From: Bacillota bacterium
Lineage (GTDB): Bacteria; Bacillota; Dehalobacteriia; UBA4068
Reading direction: 5' to 3'
Assembly (NCBI GenBank): GCA_017439615.1
Contig: JAFSIU010000047.1
Location: 1 to 11,177, forward strand
Length of the DNA: 11,177 nucleotides
The first letter of the stretch is position 1, and the number at the start of each line of letters is the position of its first letter. The notes beneath the pieces are model-generated. The model did no database searches, had not been told where the DNA came from, and saw only the letters and a program-made list of their open reading frames with translations. The translations under genes and the position numbers were made by a program. Below are positions 1 through 5,776 of this stretch, piece after piece.

Positions 1-2
1 AA

Positions 3-200
3 AGTAGTGTAATTCCAAACAGTATTCAGTCTGAGTTGTATTTTGAAGAACCTGACATAGAACACTTTATAGAGCGTCTTGAAACACTTTACCCTGAAAT
101 CGAATATGTCAATTACCTAATGACACATAGTTGGGGACAAAAGGTGGTCAGATTCTATGATTTGGATGGTAACTTAATTGAAGTTGGAACACCGATATAA
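3..200 (+). CDS. VOC (glyoxalase/bleomycin-resistance fold) family protein, 3' end only
   Basis: The reading frame is open from the window edge to TAA at 198-200 and gives about 65 residues of a C-terminal part. It ends in the pattern RFYDLDGNLIEVG, which is typical of the last beta-strand of vicinal-oxygen-chelate proteins; the Glu of 'LIEVG' is the usual metal ligand in the family. An acidic helix with 'PDIEHFIERLE' precedes it, also normal for the fold. The start and N-terminal half lie outside the window. The substrate cannot be told: the family covers glyoxalases, dioxygenases and antibiotic-binding proteins. Base composition is about 35% G+C by hand count with A/T-ending codons, clearly lower than the liv genes, so it may have a different origin from its neighbours (inference). 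Confidence 0.75.
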   Translation, partial: SSVIPNSIQSELYFEEPDIEHFIERLETLYPEIEYVNYLMTHSWGQKVVRFYDLDGNLIEVGTPI

Positions 201-371
201 TCAACAAATATTAATTTGTTGAATTATAAAGGTATCCTTTTATATACCTATGCAGGACGCAGTATGCAGCTGCACGGTTGATGTGCGGTATTTTCTCCCA
301 GTCAGCCTGTTTGGCTGACTGCTCCCCTGACAAATGGAGTCGGAGTTGCTTTATTTTGCTATATATCACAA
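201..371. other. Structured intergenic stretch with tandem stem-loops
   Basis: No convincing ORF lies between the VOC stop and the facing terminators. Perfect inverted repeats are visible: 201-222 (TCAACAAAT, 4-base loop, ATTTGTTGA) immediately after the stop codon, and 299-321 (CAGTCAGCC, 5-base loop, GGCTGACTG). A weaker one is at 231-248 (GGTAT / ATACC). None is followed by a good U-run in either direction. Together with the two terminators after it, this gives five hairpins in about 250 bases. It could be the long 3' UTR of the VOC gene, a small structured RNA on the plus strand ending near 446, or the edge of an inserted element. I recognise no RNA family. Confidence 0.4.
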
Positions 372-404
372 AAGCCGACCGGTGTTTCGCACACAGGTCG
401 GCTT
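372..404 (-). terminator. Probable terminator of the feo operon
   Basis: AAGCCGACC and GGTCGGCTT form a perfect 9-bp stem around a 15-base interior that can itself add GTGT/ACAC pairs. Read on the minus strand, the stem runs into GGCTTTTG, a short U-run. It lies about 60 bases after the end of the small Cys-rich feo gene, the right place to end that operon. Confidence 0.6.
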
Positions 405-417
405 AATTGTTTTATGC

Positions 418-450
418 AACCCTGCTTATCAAGCAGGGGTTTTTTTGTTT
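418..450 (+). terminator. Rho-independent terminator, plus strand
   Basis: ACCCTGCTT-atc-AAGCAGGGG forms a tight GC-containing stem with a 3-base loop, followed directly by seven T residues. This is a textbook plus-strand terminator. The nearest upstream plus-strand gene is the VOC gene, whose stop is about 215 bases away, so either its 3' UTR is long or another short transcript ends here. It blocks convergent reading into the feo operon. Confidence 0.8.
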
Positions 451-466
451 GGATATGATATCAGTC

Positions 467-640
467 TTATTTATTGCCGCCGCAATGCTGGCAGGCAGCG
501 CAGGTGGTGTTTTGTCCGCATGTACCGGACGAGGGACAGCCGATACATTTCACACCGCGTTTTTTTGCCCGGATGATATATGCAGTTGCAGTGCCTAAAA
601 CCAATATCAATATTGCAGCGAGAATCAAATCATCAATCAT
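467..640 (-). CDS. FeoB-associated Cys-rich membrane protein
   Basis: This 57-residue protein is below usual ORF cut-offs. It starts with ATG at 640 after AAGGAG at 6-7 bases spacing. Residues 4-24 are a hydrophobic helix starting LILAAILILVLGTA. A basic stretch follows (RAKKRGVK), then a Cys-rich tail with CIGCPSSGTCG and CAACQHC, six Cys in all (two CxxC-type pairs). This matches the FeoB-associated Cys-rich family (PF12669 type), small proteins encoded right after feoB in many Bacillota. The tail would face the cytoplasm if the basic residues follow the positive-inside rule, and could bind iron or pass it on from FeoB (inference; the role is not well established). It lies 25 bases after the natural feoB stop at 666 and is followed by the minus-strand terminator. 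Confidence 0.9.
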   Translation of the reverse strand: MIDDLILAAILILVLGTATAYIIRAKKRGVKCIGCPSSGTCGQNTTCAACQHCGGNK

Positions 641-665
641 ATCAAAACTCCTTGATCAGAATGAA

Positions 666-821
666 TTATTTAGTGAGAGCATATTCAGCCTGCAGATTTT
701 TGTCAGCCTTTTTGATGAGGGCGATAACAATGCCGACGATGACTGCTACTGCGATCAGACCGGGGAAGAAGCCTGCGCCGAGAGCGCCGGTGGTGAACAG
801 GGTGCCAAGCTGATATACGAG
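666..821 (-). pseudogene. feoB: Detached C-terminal segment of FeoB after an in-frame stop
   Basis: After the TAA at 824-822 the feoB frame stays open for 51 more codons to a TAA at 668-666. The translation is clearly FeoB-like: it begins LVYQLGTLFTTGALGAGF, continues as a hydrophobic helix (LIAVAVIVGIVIALI), and ends with a lysine-rich cytoplasmic tail (KKADKNLQ). FeoB proteins of this type usually carry an aromatic residue, often Tyr, just before 'LVYQ'. A single change at base 822 would restore TAT or TAC. The segment holds the last transmembrane helix. It has no start codon or ribosome site of its own, so it would be made only by stop-codon readthrough, or if the stop is a sequencing error. 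Confidence 0.85.
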
Positions 822-2666
822 TTAAGCAACAACGAAGCCTGTTGCAAACTGCAGTCCAATGCCGCCCCAGAACCATTTCTTGTCAGCAATTTCGGAATTC
901 ATTGCACCGAGTGCTGCGAAGCAGGGAGGAGTGAAGAGATTGAACATCAGATATGCAAGAGCTGCAACAGAAGTGATGCCAAAGACAGAAGCTACTTCTG
1001 CAGCGCCTTCGATCAATGCGAGTTCTTCAACATCGATGAAGTTGGTGATTGCAAAGCAAACTGCCAAAGTGCCGACAACATTTTCCTTGGCGATGAAGCC
1101 GGTAACTGCTGCTGCAGCCAGCTGCCAGGAAACAATACCGACAACGGGAACGAGCAGAACTGCGATGGGGGAAGCGATAGAAGCGAGGATGGAGGTGTTT
1201 TCCATACCCTCTTCAACGAGCTGGAAGCTCCAGTCAAAGGACTGCATAAGCTGAACTACGGTGTTGCAGACAAGGATGATGGTAGCAGCCTTGACGATAT
1301 ATGCCCAACCGCGGGAACACATAGAGAAGAATGCACGCTTCAGGCTGGGAAGCTTATATTCGGGGAGTTCCATGATGAAGAAGGATTTCTTGTTCTTATG
1401 TCCTGCAATACGATTGACGAGCAAAGCGCCGAAGAAGATGAGCAGGATGCCAACGAAATACATCAGAGTGCCTACCCAGGCTGCATCTGCGAAGAAGACG
1501 CCGGCAAAGAGAGCGATAACAGGAAGCTTAGCACCGCAGGGCATAAAGGGAGTCAGCATAGCAGTAGCTCTGCGTTCTCTTTCATTGCGGATGGTACGGC
1601 AAGCCATAACACCGGGGATTGCGCAGCCGGTACCGATAACGAAGGGGATAACGGATTTGCCGGAGAGACCGACCTTTTTGAAGATGGGATCCAGAACAAC
1701 GGAAACACGAGCCATATAGCCGCAATCTTCGAGCAGGGCAATGAGGAAATACATGACCATGACAAGGGGCAGGAAACCGATAACAGCACCTACGCCGCCG
1801 ATGATACCATCAATCAGCAAAGCCTGCAGAAGAGGAGAAGCATTTTCTACCAAGCCTGCTGCCCAACCCTGAAAAACTTCTATCCAGGCTACCAGAGTGT
1901 CTGCGATCCAAGGTCCTAAAGTAGCCTGAGAAATATTGAAAACTAAGTACATAACAACGGCAAAAATCGGGATGCCGAGCCATTTATTGGTGAGAACAGC
2001 ATCGATTTTGTCCTGAGAATTTCTGTCCTTGGTCAGAACCTTGCGGTTTTCTACTTCTTTGACAATCTCATTCACAAAGGCAAAACGTTTTCTGTCTGCC
2101 TCAGCAACTGCATCTTTATTCGTCAGGTCAATGCTACCTTGTGAATAAGGGGCTTTTTGTTCCTTTCCTTTTTGAGCAAGCACTGTTTTCATCAGCTTTT
2201 TGTGTCCATTGTGATGATTGGCTGTCGACACGGTTTCAATAACAGGGCATCCGAGCTTTGCAGCAAGCGCTGCTGCATCGATTTTGGTATCCTTTTTTTC
2301 AGTTACATCGCTTTTGTTGAGTGCGACAACAACGGGAATACCAAGCTCCAAAAGCTGCGTGGTGAAGAAAAGGCTGCGGCTTAAGTTTGTGGCATCAACG
2401 ATATTGATGATGACATCGGGGTTTTCATTTTTGACATAAGAACTGGTGATGCTTTCTTCCGAGGTGAAGGGCGACATGGAATAAGCACCGGGAAGGTCAA
2501 CTGCGATTATTTCACCTGCATCGCCGCACAGATTCTTTTTGATTGCACCTTCCTTTTTTTCTACGGTAACACCTGCCCAGTTGCCGACTCTCTCATTTTT
2601 GCCGGTGAGAGCGTTGAACATGGTGGTCTTACCGCTGTTGGGATTGCCTGTTAATGCAATTCTCAT
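822..2666 (-). CDS. feoB: Ferrous iron transporter FeoB (interrupted near the C-terminus)
   Basis: This is the large inner-membrane Fe(II) permease with an N-terminal G-domain. It starts with ATG at 2666 after AGGAGG. G1 is GNPNSGKT (residues 7-14), the G2 Thr is about 34, G3 is DLPG (57-60) and G4 is NKSD (117-120). After a linker the membrane core begins near residue 230. It carries the FeoB gate signatures CGYMARVSVVLDP, GTGCAIPGVM and PFMPCGAKLPV, with the conserved Cys residues. The open frame gives 614 residues and stops at TAA (824-822). The frame then continues to 666, and the full form would be 666 residues, normal for the family. The truncated form lacks the last helix. The gene follows feoA by about 140 bases and has its own likely promoter/operator. 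Identification is certain; whether the protein works is not. Confidence 0.95.
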   Translation of the reverse strand: MRIALTGNPNSGKTTMFNALTGKNERVGNWAGVTVEKKEGAIKKNLCGDAGEIIAVDLPGAYSMSPFTSEESITSSYVKNENPDVIINIVDATNLSRSLFFTTQLLELGIPVVVALNKSDVTEKKDTKIDAAALAAKLGCPVIETVSTANHHNGHKKLMKTVLAQKGKEQKAPYSQGSIDLTNKDAVAEADRKRFAFVNEIVKEVENRKVLTKDRNSQDKIDAVLTNKWLGIPIFAVVMYLVFNISQATLGPWIADTLVAWIEVFQGWAAGLVENASPLLQALLIDGIIGGVGAVIGFLPLVMVMYFLIALLEDCGYMARVSVVLDPIFKKVGLSGKSVIPFVIGTGCAIPGVMACRTIRNERERRATAMLTPFMPCGAKLPVIALFAGVFFADAAWVGTLMYFVGILLIFFGALLVNRIAGHKNKKSFFIMELPEYKLPSLKRAFFSMCSRGWAYIVKAATIILVCNTVVQLMQSFDWSFQLVEEGMENTSILASIASPIAVLLVPVVGIVSWQLAAAAVTGFIAKENVVGTLAVCFAITNFIDVEELALIEGAAEVASVFGITSVAALAYLMFNLFTPPCFAALGAMNSEIADKKWFWGGIGLQFATGFVVA

Positions 2667-2745
2667 TTTTTTGTCCTCCTTTTGTGATAAATAATGTATT
2701 TTTAAATTTAATATTAGCTTTTAAATACGGTTTGCAGGTCTTGGC

Positions 2746-2763
2746 GGTTAGGCAATACTAACC
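2746..2763. promoter_or_regulatory. Candidate metal-regulator operator before feoB (site 2)
   Basis: GGTTAG (2746-2751), a 6-base spacer and CTAACC (2758-2763) form an 18-base dyad, 12 bases downstream of the TATATT hexamer of the feoB-proximal promoter. The identical arms with the same spacing occur before feoA. The arms resemble half-sites of DtxR/IdeR/MntR-type boxes (TTAGG/CCTAA), but the 6-base spacer differs from the classic near-continuous palindrome, so the regulator is unassigned. Confidence 0.6.
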
Positions 2764-2775
2764 ATTGCTTAAAAA

Positions 2776-2784
2776 AATATATCA
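2776..2784 (-). promoter_or_regulatory. Internal promoter for feoB (extended -10)
   Basis: On the minus strand the sequence TGATATATT followed by TTTTTTAAG is an extended -10 (TG-N-TATATT). It is almost identical to the feoA promoter at 3070-3078. No clear -35 hexamer is seen at 17 bases. It lies between the feoA stop and feoB and is followed by the second GGTTAG-N6-CTAACC dyad. The likely role is separate iron-responsive transcription of feoB. Confidence 0.5.
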
Positions 2785-2792
2785 GAGCGCCA

Positions 2793-2824
2793 GCATCTGC
2801 CATTTAAATCAAAATGGCGGATGC
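2793..2824 (-). other. Stem-loop overlapping the feoA stop codon
   Basis: GCATCTGCCATTT (2793-2805) pairs with AAATGGCGGATGC (2812-2824) through 13 pairs, one of them G-U, with a 6-base loop. The hairpin spans the last feoA codons and its TAA. On the minus strand a T-rich stretch comes only about 10 bases later, so it is a weak terminator at best. It may protect the feoA 3' end or reduce reading into feoB, which has its own promoter. Confidence 0.5.
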
Positions 2825-3016
2825 TAACTGATTGTCAATTGTATAGCGGCCGTCCTTGATAGAAACGATGCAGCCACCTTTAAGATGAGATATAACAGTA
2901 ATAGGCTCACCGCTGTAGCAGCCCAAAGAGAACAAAAATGCATCCATTTCCTCATCATCGGTGAGGATGTCGCGGATGATATATTCCTTTCCTGTTTCTG
3001 CATTTGTGAGATTCAT
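2804..3016 (-). CDS. feoA: Ferrous iron transport protein FeoA
   Basis: This is a small cytoplasmic SH3-like protein of 70 residues that works with FeoB. It begins MNLTNAETGKEYIIRDI, a common FeoA opening. It then shows an acidic helix (DDEEMDAFLFSLGCYSGEPITVI), where 'SLGCYSGEPI' is the usual turn before the barrel strands, and ends 'GGCIVSIKDGRYTIDNQLASAILI'. The ATG at 3016 is preferred to a GTG at 3031, because the likely ribosome site AAAGGTGG overlaps that GTG and lies about 11 bases before the ATG. It is the first gene of the feo operon, under the promoter at 3070-3098. Confidence 0.9.
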   Translation of the reverse strand: MNLTNAETGKEYIIRDILTDDEEMDAFLFSLGCYSGEPITVISHLKGGCIVSIKDGRYTIDNQLASAILI

Positions 3017-3044
3017 TATTTTTATATCCACCTTTCAAACCTTC

Positions 3045-3062
3045 GGTTAGCCATCTCTAACC
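3045..3062. promoter_or_regulatory. Candidate metal-regulator operator before feoA (site 1)
   Basis: GGTTAG (3045-3050), a 6-base spacer and CTAACC (3057-3062) form a dyad beginning 7 bases past the -10 hexamer, that is, over the expected transcription start of feoA. Its arms and spacing are the same as at 2746-2763. Binding here would block RNA polymerase, which fits iron repression of feo genes (inference). Confidence 0.65.
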
Positions 3063-3069
3063 CTTAATA

Positions 3070-3098
3070 AATATATCACTGCCATTTGCATTTGTCAA
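3070..3098 (-). promoter_or_regulatory. feoA promoter (SigA type)
   Basis: On the minus strand TTGACA (3098-3093) is followed by exactly 17 bases and then TATATT (3075-3070). TG two bases ahead of the hexamer makes an extended -10. The -35 is a perfect consensus. The start should fall around 3062-3064, at the edge of the operator dyad. Confidence 0.8.
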
Positions 3099-3407
3099 CA
3101 AAATTTTCAGTTTTTGTTTATATTTTCTTTCATTATCTTTCTTTTGATATATCGATATTATACTGATTTGTTTTTTATGCCTGAATTATGTTTTTTTATC
3201 GGAATGAAAATATATCTACAATAAAATATAAAGAATATAATTATTCCGAATTTTATATTTTATAATAAAGGAAGTTTCTTTTTTCAATAATTTGGAATTA
3301 AGTTTTATAAAATGCACAAATAATTAACAGTGTGAAAAAAACTTGTGGAAAACTGCCTGATTTTAGTGGATAATCCATGTTTTGAACATTGTCGGCATTT
3401 TGCGGCA
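3099..3407. other. AT-rich divergent intergenic region between feo and liv
   Basis: I see no gene in this stretch. It is very AT-rich and holds an AT-only inverted repeat (ATAAAATATAAA at 3221-3232 with its complement at 3252-3263). It also holds TCGGAAT (3199-3205) with ATTCCGA (3243-3249), the palindrome ATATCGATAT (3149-3158) and TGGATAATCCA at 3367-3377. These could be regulator sites or simply chance pairing in AT-rich DNA. Short frames in it show no family features or ribosome sites. Confidence 0.5.
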
Positions 3408-3436
3408 TTGCAGAAAAACCACCTTAATGCTATAAT
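3408..3436 (+). promoter_or_regulatory. liv operon promoter
   Basis: TTGCAG (3408-3413), a 17-base spacer and TATAAT (3431-3436) are present, with TG at 3428-3429 giving an extended -10. The -10 is perfect and the -35 matches 3 of 6 positions. Transcription would start near 3443, leaving a leader of about 109 bases before livJ. Confidence 0.65.
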
Positions 3437-3482
3437 ATGGAACATAAACCGTCTGATTTTTTGTGCTTTCACGCTCGGCAAA

Positions 3483-3515
3483 ATGTATTTTCTGCTGCTT
3501 GGCGTAGCATCATAA
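3483..3515 (+). CDS. Possible leader peptide MYFLLLGVAS before livJ
   Basis: A ten-codon frame lies inside the liv 5' leader and reads M-Y-F-L-L-L-G-V-A-S-stop, with three Leu codons in a row and a Val. A Leu/Val-rich short peptide before a branched-chain amino acid transporter is what a ribosome-mediated attenuator would look like. Against it, there is no good ribosome site before the ATG and no clear terminator hairpin between its stop and the livJ ribosome site, only a possible short TCCT/AGGA pairing around that site. Speculative. Confidence 0.2.
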   Translation: MYFLLLGVAS

Positions 3516-3551
3516 ATCCTGAAAGACGATATTTTTAAGGAGGTTAGTTTC

Positions 3552-4730
3552 ATGAAAAAAGTTTTAGCAATCATTATGTGCCTCGGCCTCATGCTGTGCG
3601 CTCTTGCCGGCTGCGGCGACAATGCATCCGGTGATGTAATCAAAATCGGTGTTTATGAACCCGCTTCCGGCGATAACGGTGCCGGCGGCAAGCAGGAAAC
3701 CTTGGGTATTGAATATGCTCATTCTCTGCAGAACACTGTTACAGTCGGCGGCAAGGAATATAAAGTCGAATTGGAAATCGTTGACAACCAGTCTTCCACC
3801 GACAAGGCAAAATCCGCTGCTTCCGATTTGATCGGCAAGAATGTTTCCATCGTTTTGGGTTCCTATGGCTCCGGTGTTTCCATCGCTGCTGCTCCTACCT
3901 TTGAGGCTGCAAAGACTGCCTGCATCGGTGTTTCCTGCACCAACCCCAATGTTACCTTGAACAATCCTTACTACTATCGTATTTGCTTCCTCGATCCCTT
4001 CCAGGGCGAAGTTCTGGCAAACTATGCATGGGATGATCTCAAAGCAAAGACCGCTTATGTTCTCACTGAGCTTGGCGATGACTATTCCGTAGGTCTCGGT
4101 TATTACTTCACCGAAGCCTTCACCAAACTCGGCGGCAAGGTTGAAGCTGCTACTTTCCAGAACGGCAACAATGACTTCTCCGCATTCCTCGCCAATGCAG
4201 TCAATGCTAAAGCCGATGTTATCTTTGCTCCCACTTCCACCACTGCAGCTTCTCTGATCATCAATCAGGCTGCTGATGCAAAGATCAATATCCCCCTCGT
4301 CGGTCCCGACACCTGGGATAACTCCGTTATTCTCGATGCTGCCAATGGCAAGACCCTCAACGGCATCTATATCTCCACTTTCTATGATGAAGGTTCCTCC
4401 GATTCCGCAGCAGCCTTCCTCACCGGCTTCAAAGGCTGGCTCAATGCTAACCCCGTCAAGCTCGAAAACAATGGCGGCAATGACATCGTTGCAGCACACT
4501 CCGCTCTCGGTTATGATGCTTATTTCGTAGCTCTGGAAGTTATCAAGGCTGCCGGCGCTATCGATGCTGAAACCGTTGCACAGTATGTTTCCGATGTAAC
4601 CTACACCGGTGTTACCGGCGATGTTGTATTTGATGAAAACGGCGACGTTGCAAAAGACGCTATCTTTATCAAAGAAGCTACCAATGCAGGTGCATGGAAG
4701 TCTGTTAAGGCTCAGGGCGTTAAAAAATAA
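3552..4730 (+). CDS. livJ: Branched-chain amino acid-type substrate-binding lipoprotein LivJ
   Basis: This 392-residue periplasmic-binding-protein type I receptor of an ABC importer would be anchored outside the membrane as a lipoprotein. The signal peptide is MKKVLAIIMCLGLMLCALAG, with lipobox LAGC and lipidated Cys21. Family marks are KIGVYEPASG, the 'GSYGSGVSIAAAPTFEAA' loop and the 'CTNPNVT' turn that in this family contact the amino-acid head group, plus the second-lobe 'LVGPDTWDN'. The start is fixed by AAGGAGG about 8 bases before the ATG. Codons are strongly biased to C-ending forms, suggesting high expression. It is first in the liv operon. Leu/Ile/Val binding is the family default, but related receptors bind other amino acids, amides or urea, so the substrate is inferred. 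Confidence 0.9.
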   Translation: MKKVLAIIMCLGLMLCALAGCGDNASGDVIKIGVYEPASGDNGAGGKQETLGIEYAHSLQNTVTVGGKEYKVELEIVDNQSSTDKAKSAASDLIGKNVSIVLGSYGSGVSIAAAPTFEAAKTACIGVSCTNPNVTLNNPYYYRICFLDPFQGEVLANYAWDDLKAKTAYVLTELGDDYSVGLGYYFTEAFTKLGGKVEAATFQNGNNDFSAFLANAVNAKADVIFAPTSTTAASLIINQAADAKINIPLVGPDTWDNSVILDAANGKTLNGIYISTFYDEGSSDSAAAFLTGFKGWLNANPVKLENNGGNDIVAAHSALGYDAYFVALEVIKAAGAIDAETVAQYVSDVTYTGVTGDVVFDENGDVAKDAIFIKEATNAGAWKSVKAQGVKK

Positions 4731-4763
4731 GTTAGCTTGAATATTTGTGTTTAATCGCAGTAT

Positions 4764-4789
4764 GGCGTGGCGGGTTTCCCTGCCACGCC
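4764..4789 (+). other. Strong hairpin between livJ and livH
   Basis: GGCGTGGCGGG pairs with CCTGCCACGCC (11 pairs, one G-U) around a TTTC loop. No U-run follows, so it is probably not a full terminator. Such hairpins after a binding-protein gene usually protect its mRNA 3' end and let it be made in excess over the membrane genes (inference). Confidence 0.65.
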
Positions 4790-4804
4790 TGCTTGGCGAA
4801 AAAG

Positions 4805-4823
4805 CCCTGCTCTTTTAGCAGGA
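4805..4823 (+). other. Second hairpin between livJ and livH
   Basis: CCTGCT (4806-4811) and AGCAGG (4817-4822) form a 6-bp stem with a 5-base loop, about 10 bases before the livH ribosome site. No T-run follows. With the preceding hairpin it makes a tandem processing or stability region in the operon mRNA. Confidence 0.45.
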
Positions 4824-4847
4824 CAAAATAATCTGGAGGCTCCCTTT

Positions 4848-5765
4848 ATGGAAATTTTTATTCAGAATTTTATGGATATTTTTGAAAAATATCTGCCGGC
4901 ACTTTTGGCAGGTGTTTCCGCGGGCGGTCAATATGCGCTCATCGCCATAGGCTATACCATGGTCTATGGTATTTTGCGTCTGATCAACTTTGCCCACGGT
5001 GATATCTTTATGGTTGCCGGTTTTATGATGGTATATCTGAGTGCAAGCCTGCCCTGGTACATAGCCTTGCCGGTTGTTACCATATTGACAGTGCTTTTGG
5101 GCTATCTCGTGGAAAGAGCGGCATATAAGCCGCTGCGTTCAGCACCCAGAATGTCTATCATGATCTCTGCCATCGGTGTTTCTTATCTTTTGCAGAATGC
5201 TGCATGGTATCTGACAGGCGGTCTGCCCAAACAATATCCCGTTATCCCTTTCATCACAGAGAGTGTGGATGTTCTGACTGCATCTACCAAAATCGTTACT
5301 GTTATCACTCCCTTCCTTACCATTGCTTTGGTGATTATCCTGAGTTTGATTATCAAATATACCAAAATCGGCATGGCGATGCGCGCCGTTTCCAAGGATT
5401 TTGAAACTTCGAGATTGATGGGTATCAAGATCGATACCGTTATTTCTATGACATTTATCATCGGCACCTTCCTGGCTGCCGTTGGTTCCTTCCTTTATTT
5501 CTCCAACTATACAACGGTTACTCCTGTTGTCGGCGCAATGCCCGGTTTGAAAGCCTTTGTCGCAGCAGTATTCGGCGGTATTGGTTCTATCCCCGGCGCT
5601 GTTGTCGGTGCTTTTATCATCGGTATCTGCGAAAACCTGATCAAATTCGTGGCAGGCGGCGCTTATGCCACCTTCTCCGATGCATTTACCTTTGCTCTGT
5701 TGATCATAATTTTAGTTGCCAAGCCCACCGGTCTTTTCGGTGAGAAGACAACGGATAAGGTGTGA
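4848..5765 (+). CDS. livH: Branched-chain amino acid ABC transporter permease LivH
   Basis: This is one of the two membrane subunits forming the importer channel, 305 residues with about eight hydrophobic segments (BPD_transp_2 family). It opens MEIFIQNFMDIFEKYLPALLAG. Family marks are the GGQYALIAIGYTMVYGILRL segment followed by INFAHGD near residues 26-53, the 'SAPRMSIMISAIGVSYLLQN' stretch, and 'FGGIGSIPGAVVGAFIIG' near the C-terminus. The ATG at 4848 is chosen because CTGGAGG lies about 8 bases before it; a longer reading from GTG at 4767 would run through the hairpins and has no family match. livM follows 11 bases after the stop. Confidence 0.92.
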   Translation: MEIFIQNFMDIFEKYLPALLAGVSAGGQYALIAIGYTMVYGILRLINFAHGDIFMVAGFMMVYLSASLPWYIALPVVTILTVLLGYLVERAAYKPLRSAPRMSIMISAIGVSYLLQNAAWYLTGGLPKQYPVIPFITESVDVLTASTKIVTVITPFLTIALVIILSLIIKYTKIGMAMRAVSKDFETSRLMGIKIDTVISMTFIIGTFLAAVGSFLYFSNYTTVTPVVGAMPGLKAFVAAVFGGIGSIPGAVVGAFIIGICENLIKFVAGGAYATFSDAFTFALLIIILVAKPTGLFGEKTTDKV

Positions 5766-5776
5766 GGTGAAAGAAT

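Noticed and set aside
474..1919. Long 481-codon open frame on the plus strand
   Set aside because: It lies antisense to feoB and the Cys-rich gene. Its translation is Cys/Asp/Asn-rich with no family features or ribosome site, and it is open only because of the codon bias of feoB.
3221..3263. 12-bp AT-only inverted repeat as a regulatory site
   Set aside because: It contains only A and T in very AT-rich DNA, so chance pairing is likely. I list it only as content of the intergenic region.
3341..3377. DnaA-box-like TGTGGAAAA and AGTGGATAA in an AT-rich stretch, suggesting an origin
   Set aside because: There are only two imperfect boxes, with no dnaA, dnaN or other origin genes nearby. The stretch is a normal divergent promoter region.
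3564..4499. 311-codon open frame on the minus strand
   Set aside because: It is the complement of livJ, opened by its biased codons. The translation is low-complexity Gly/Ile/Asp-rich, and no promoter or ribosome site is seen.
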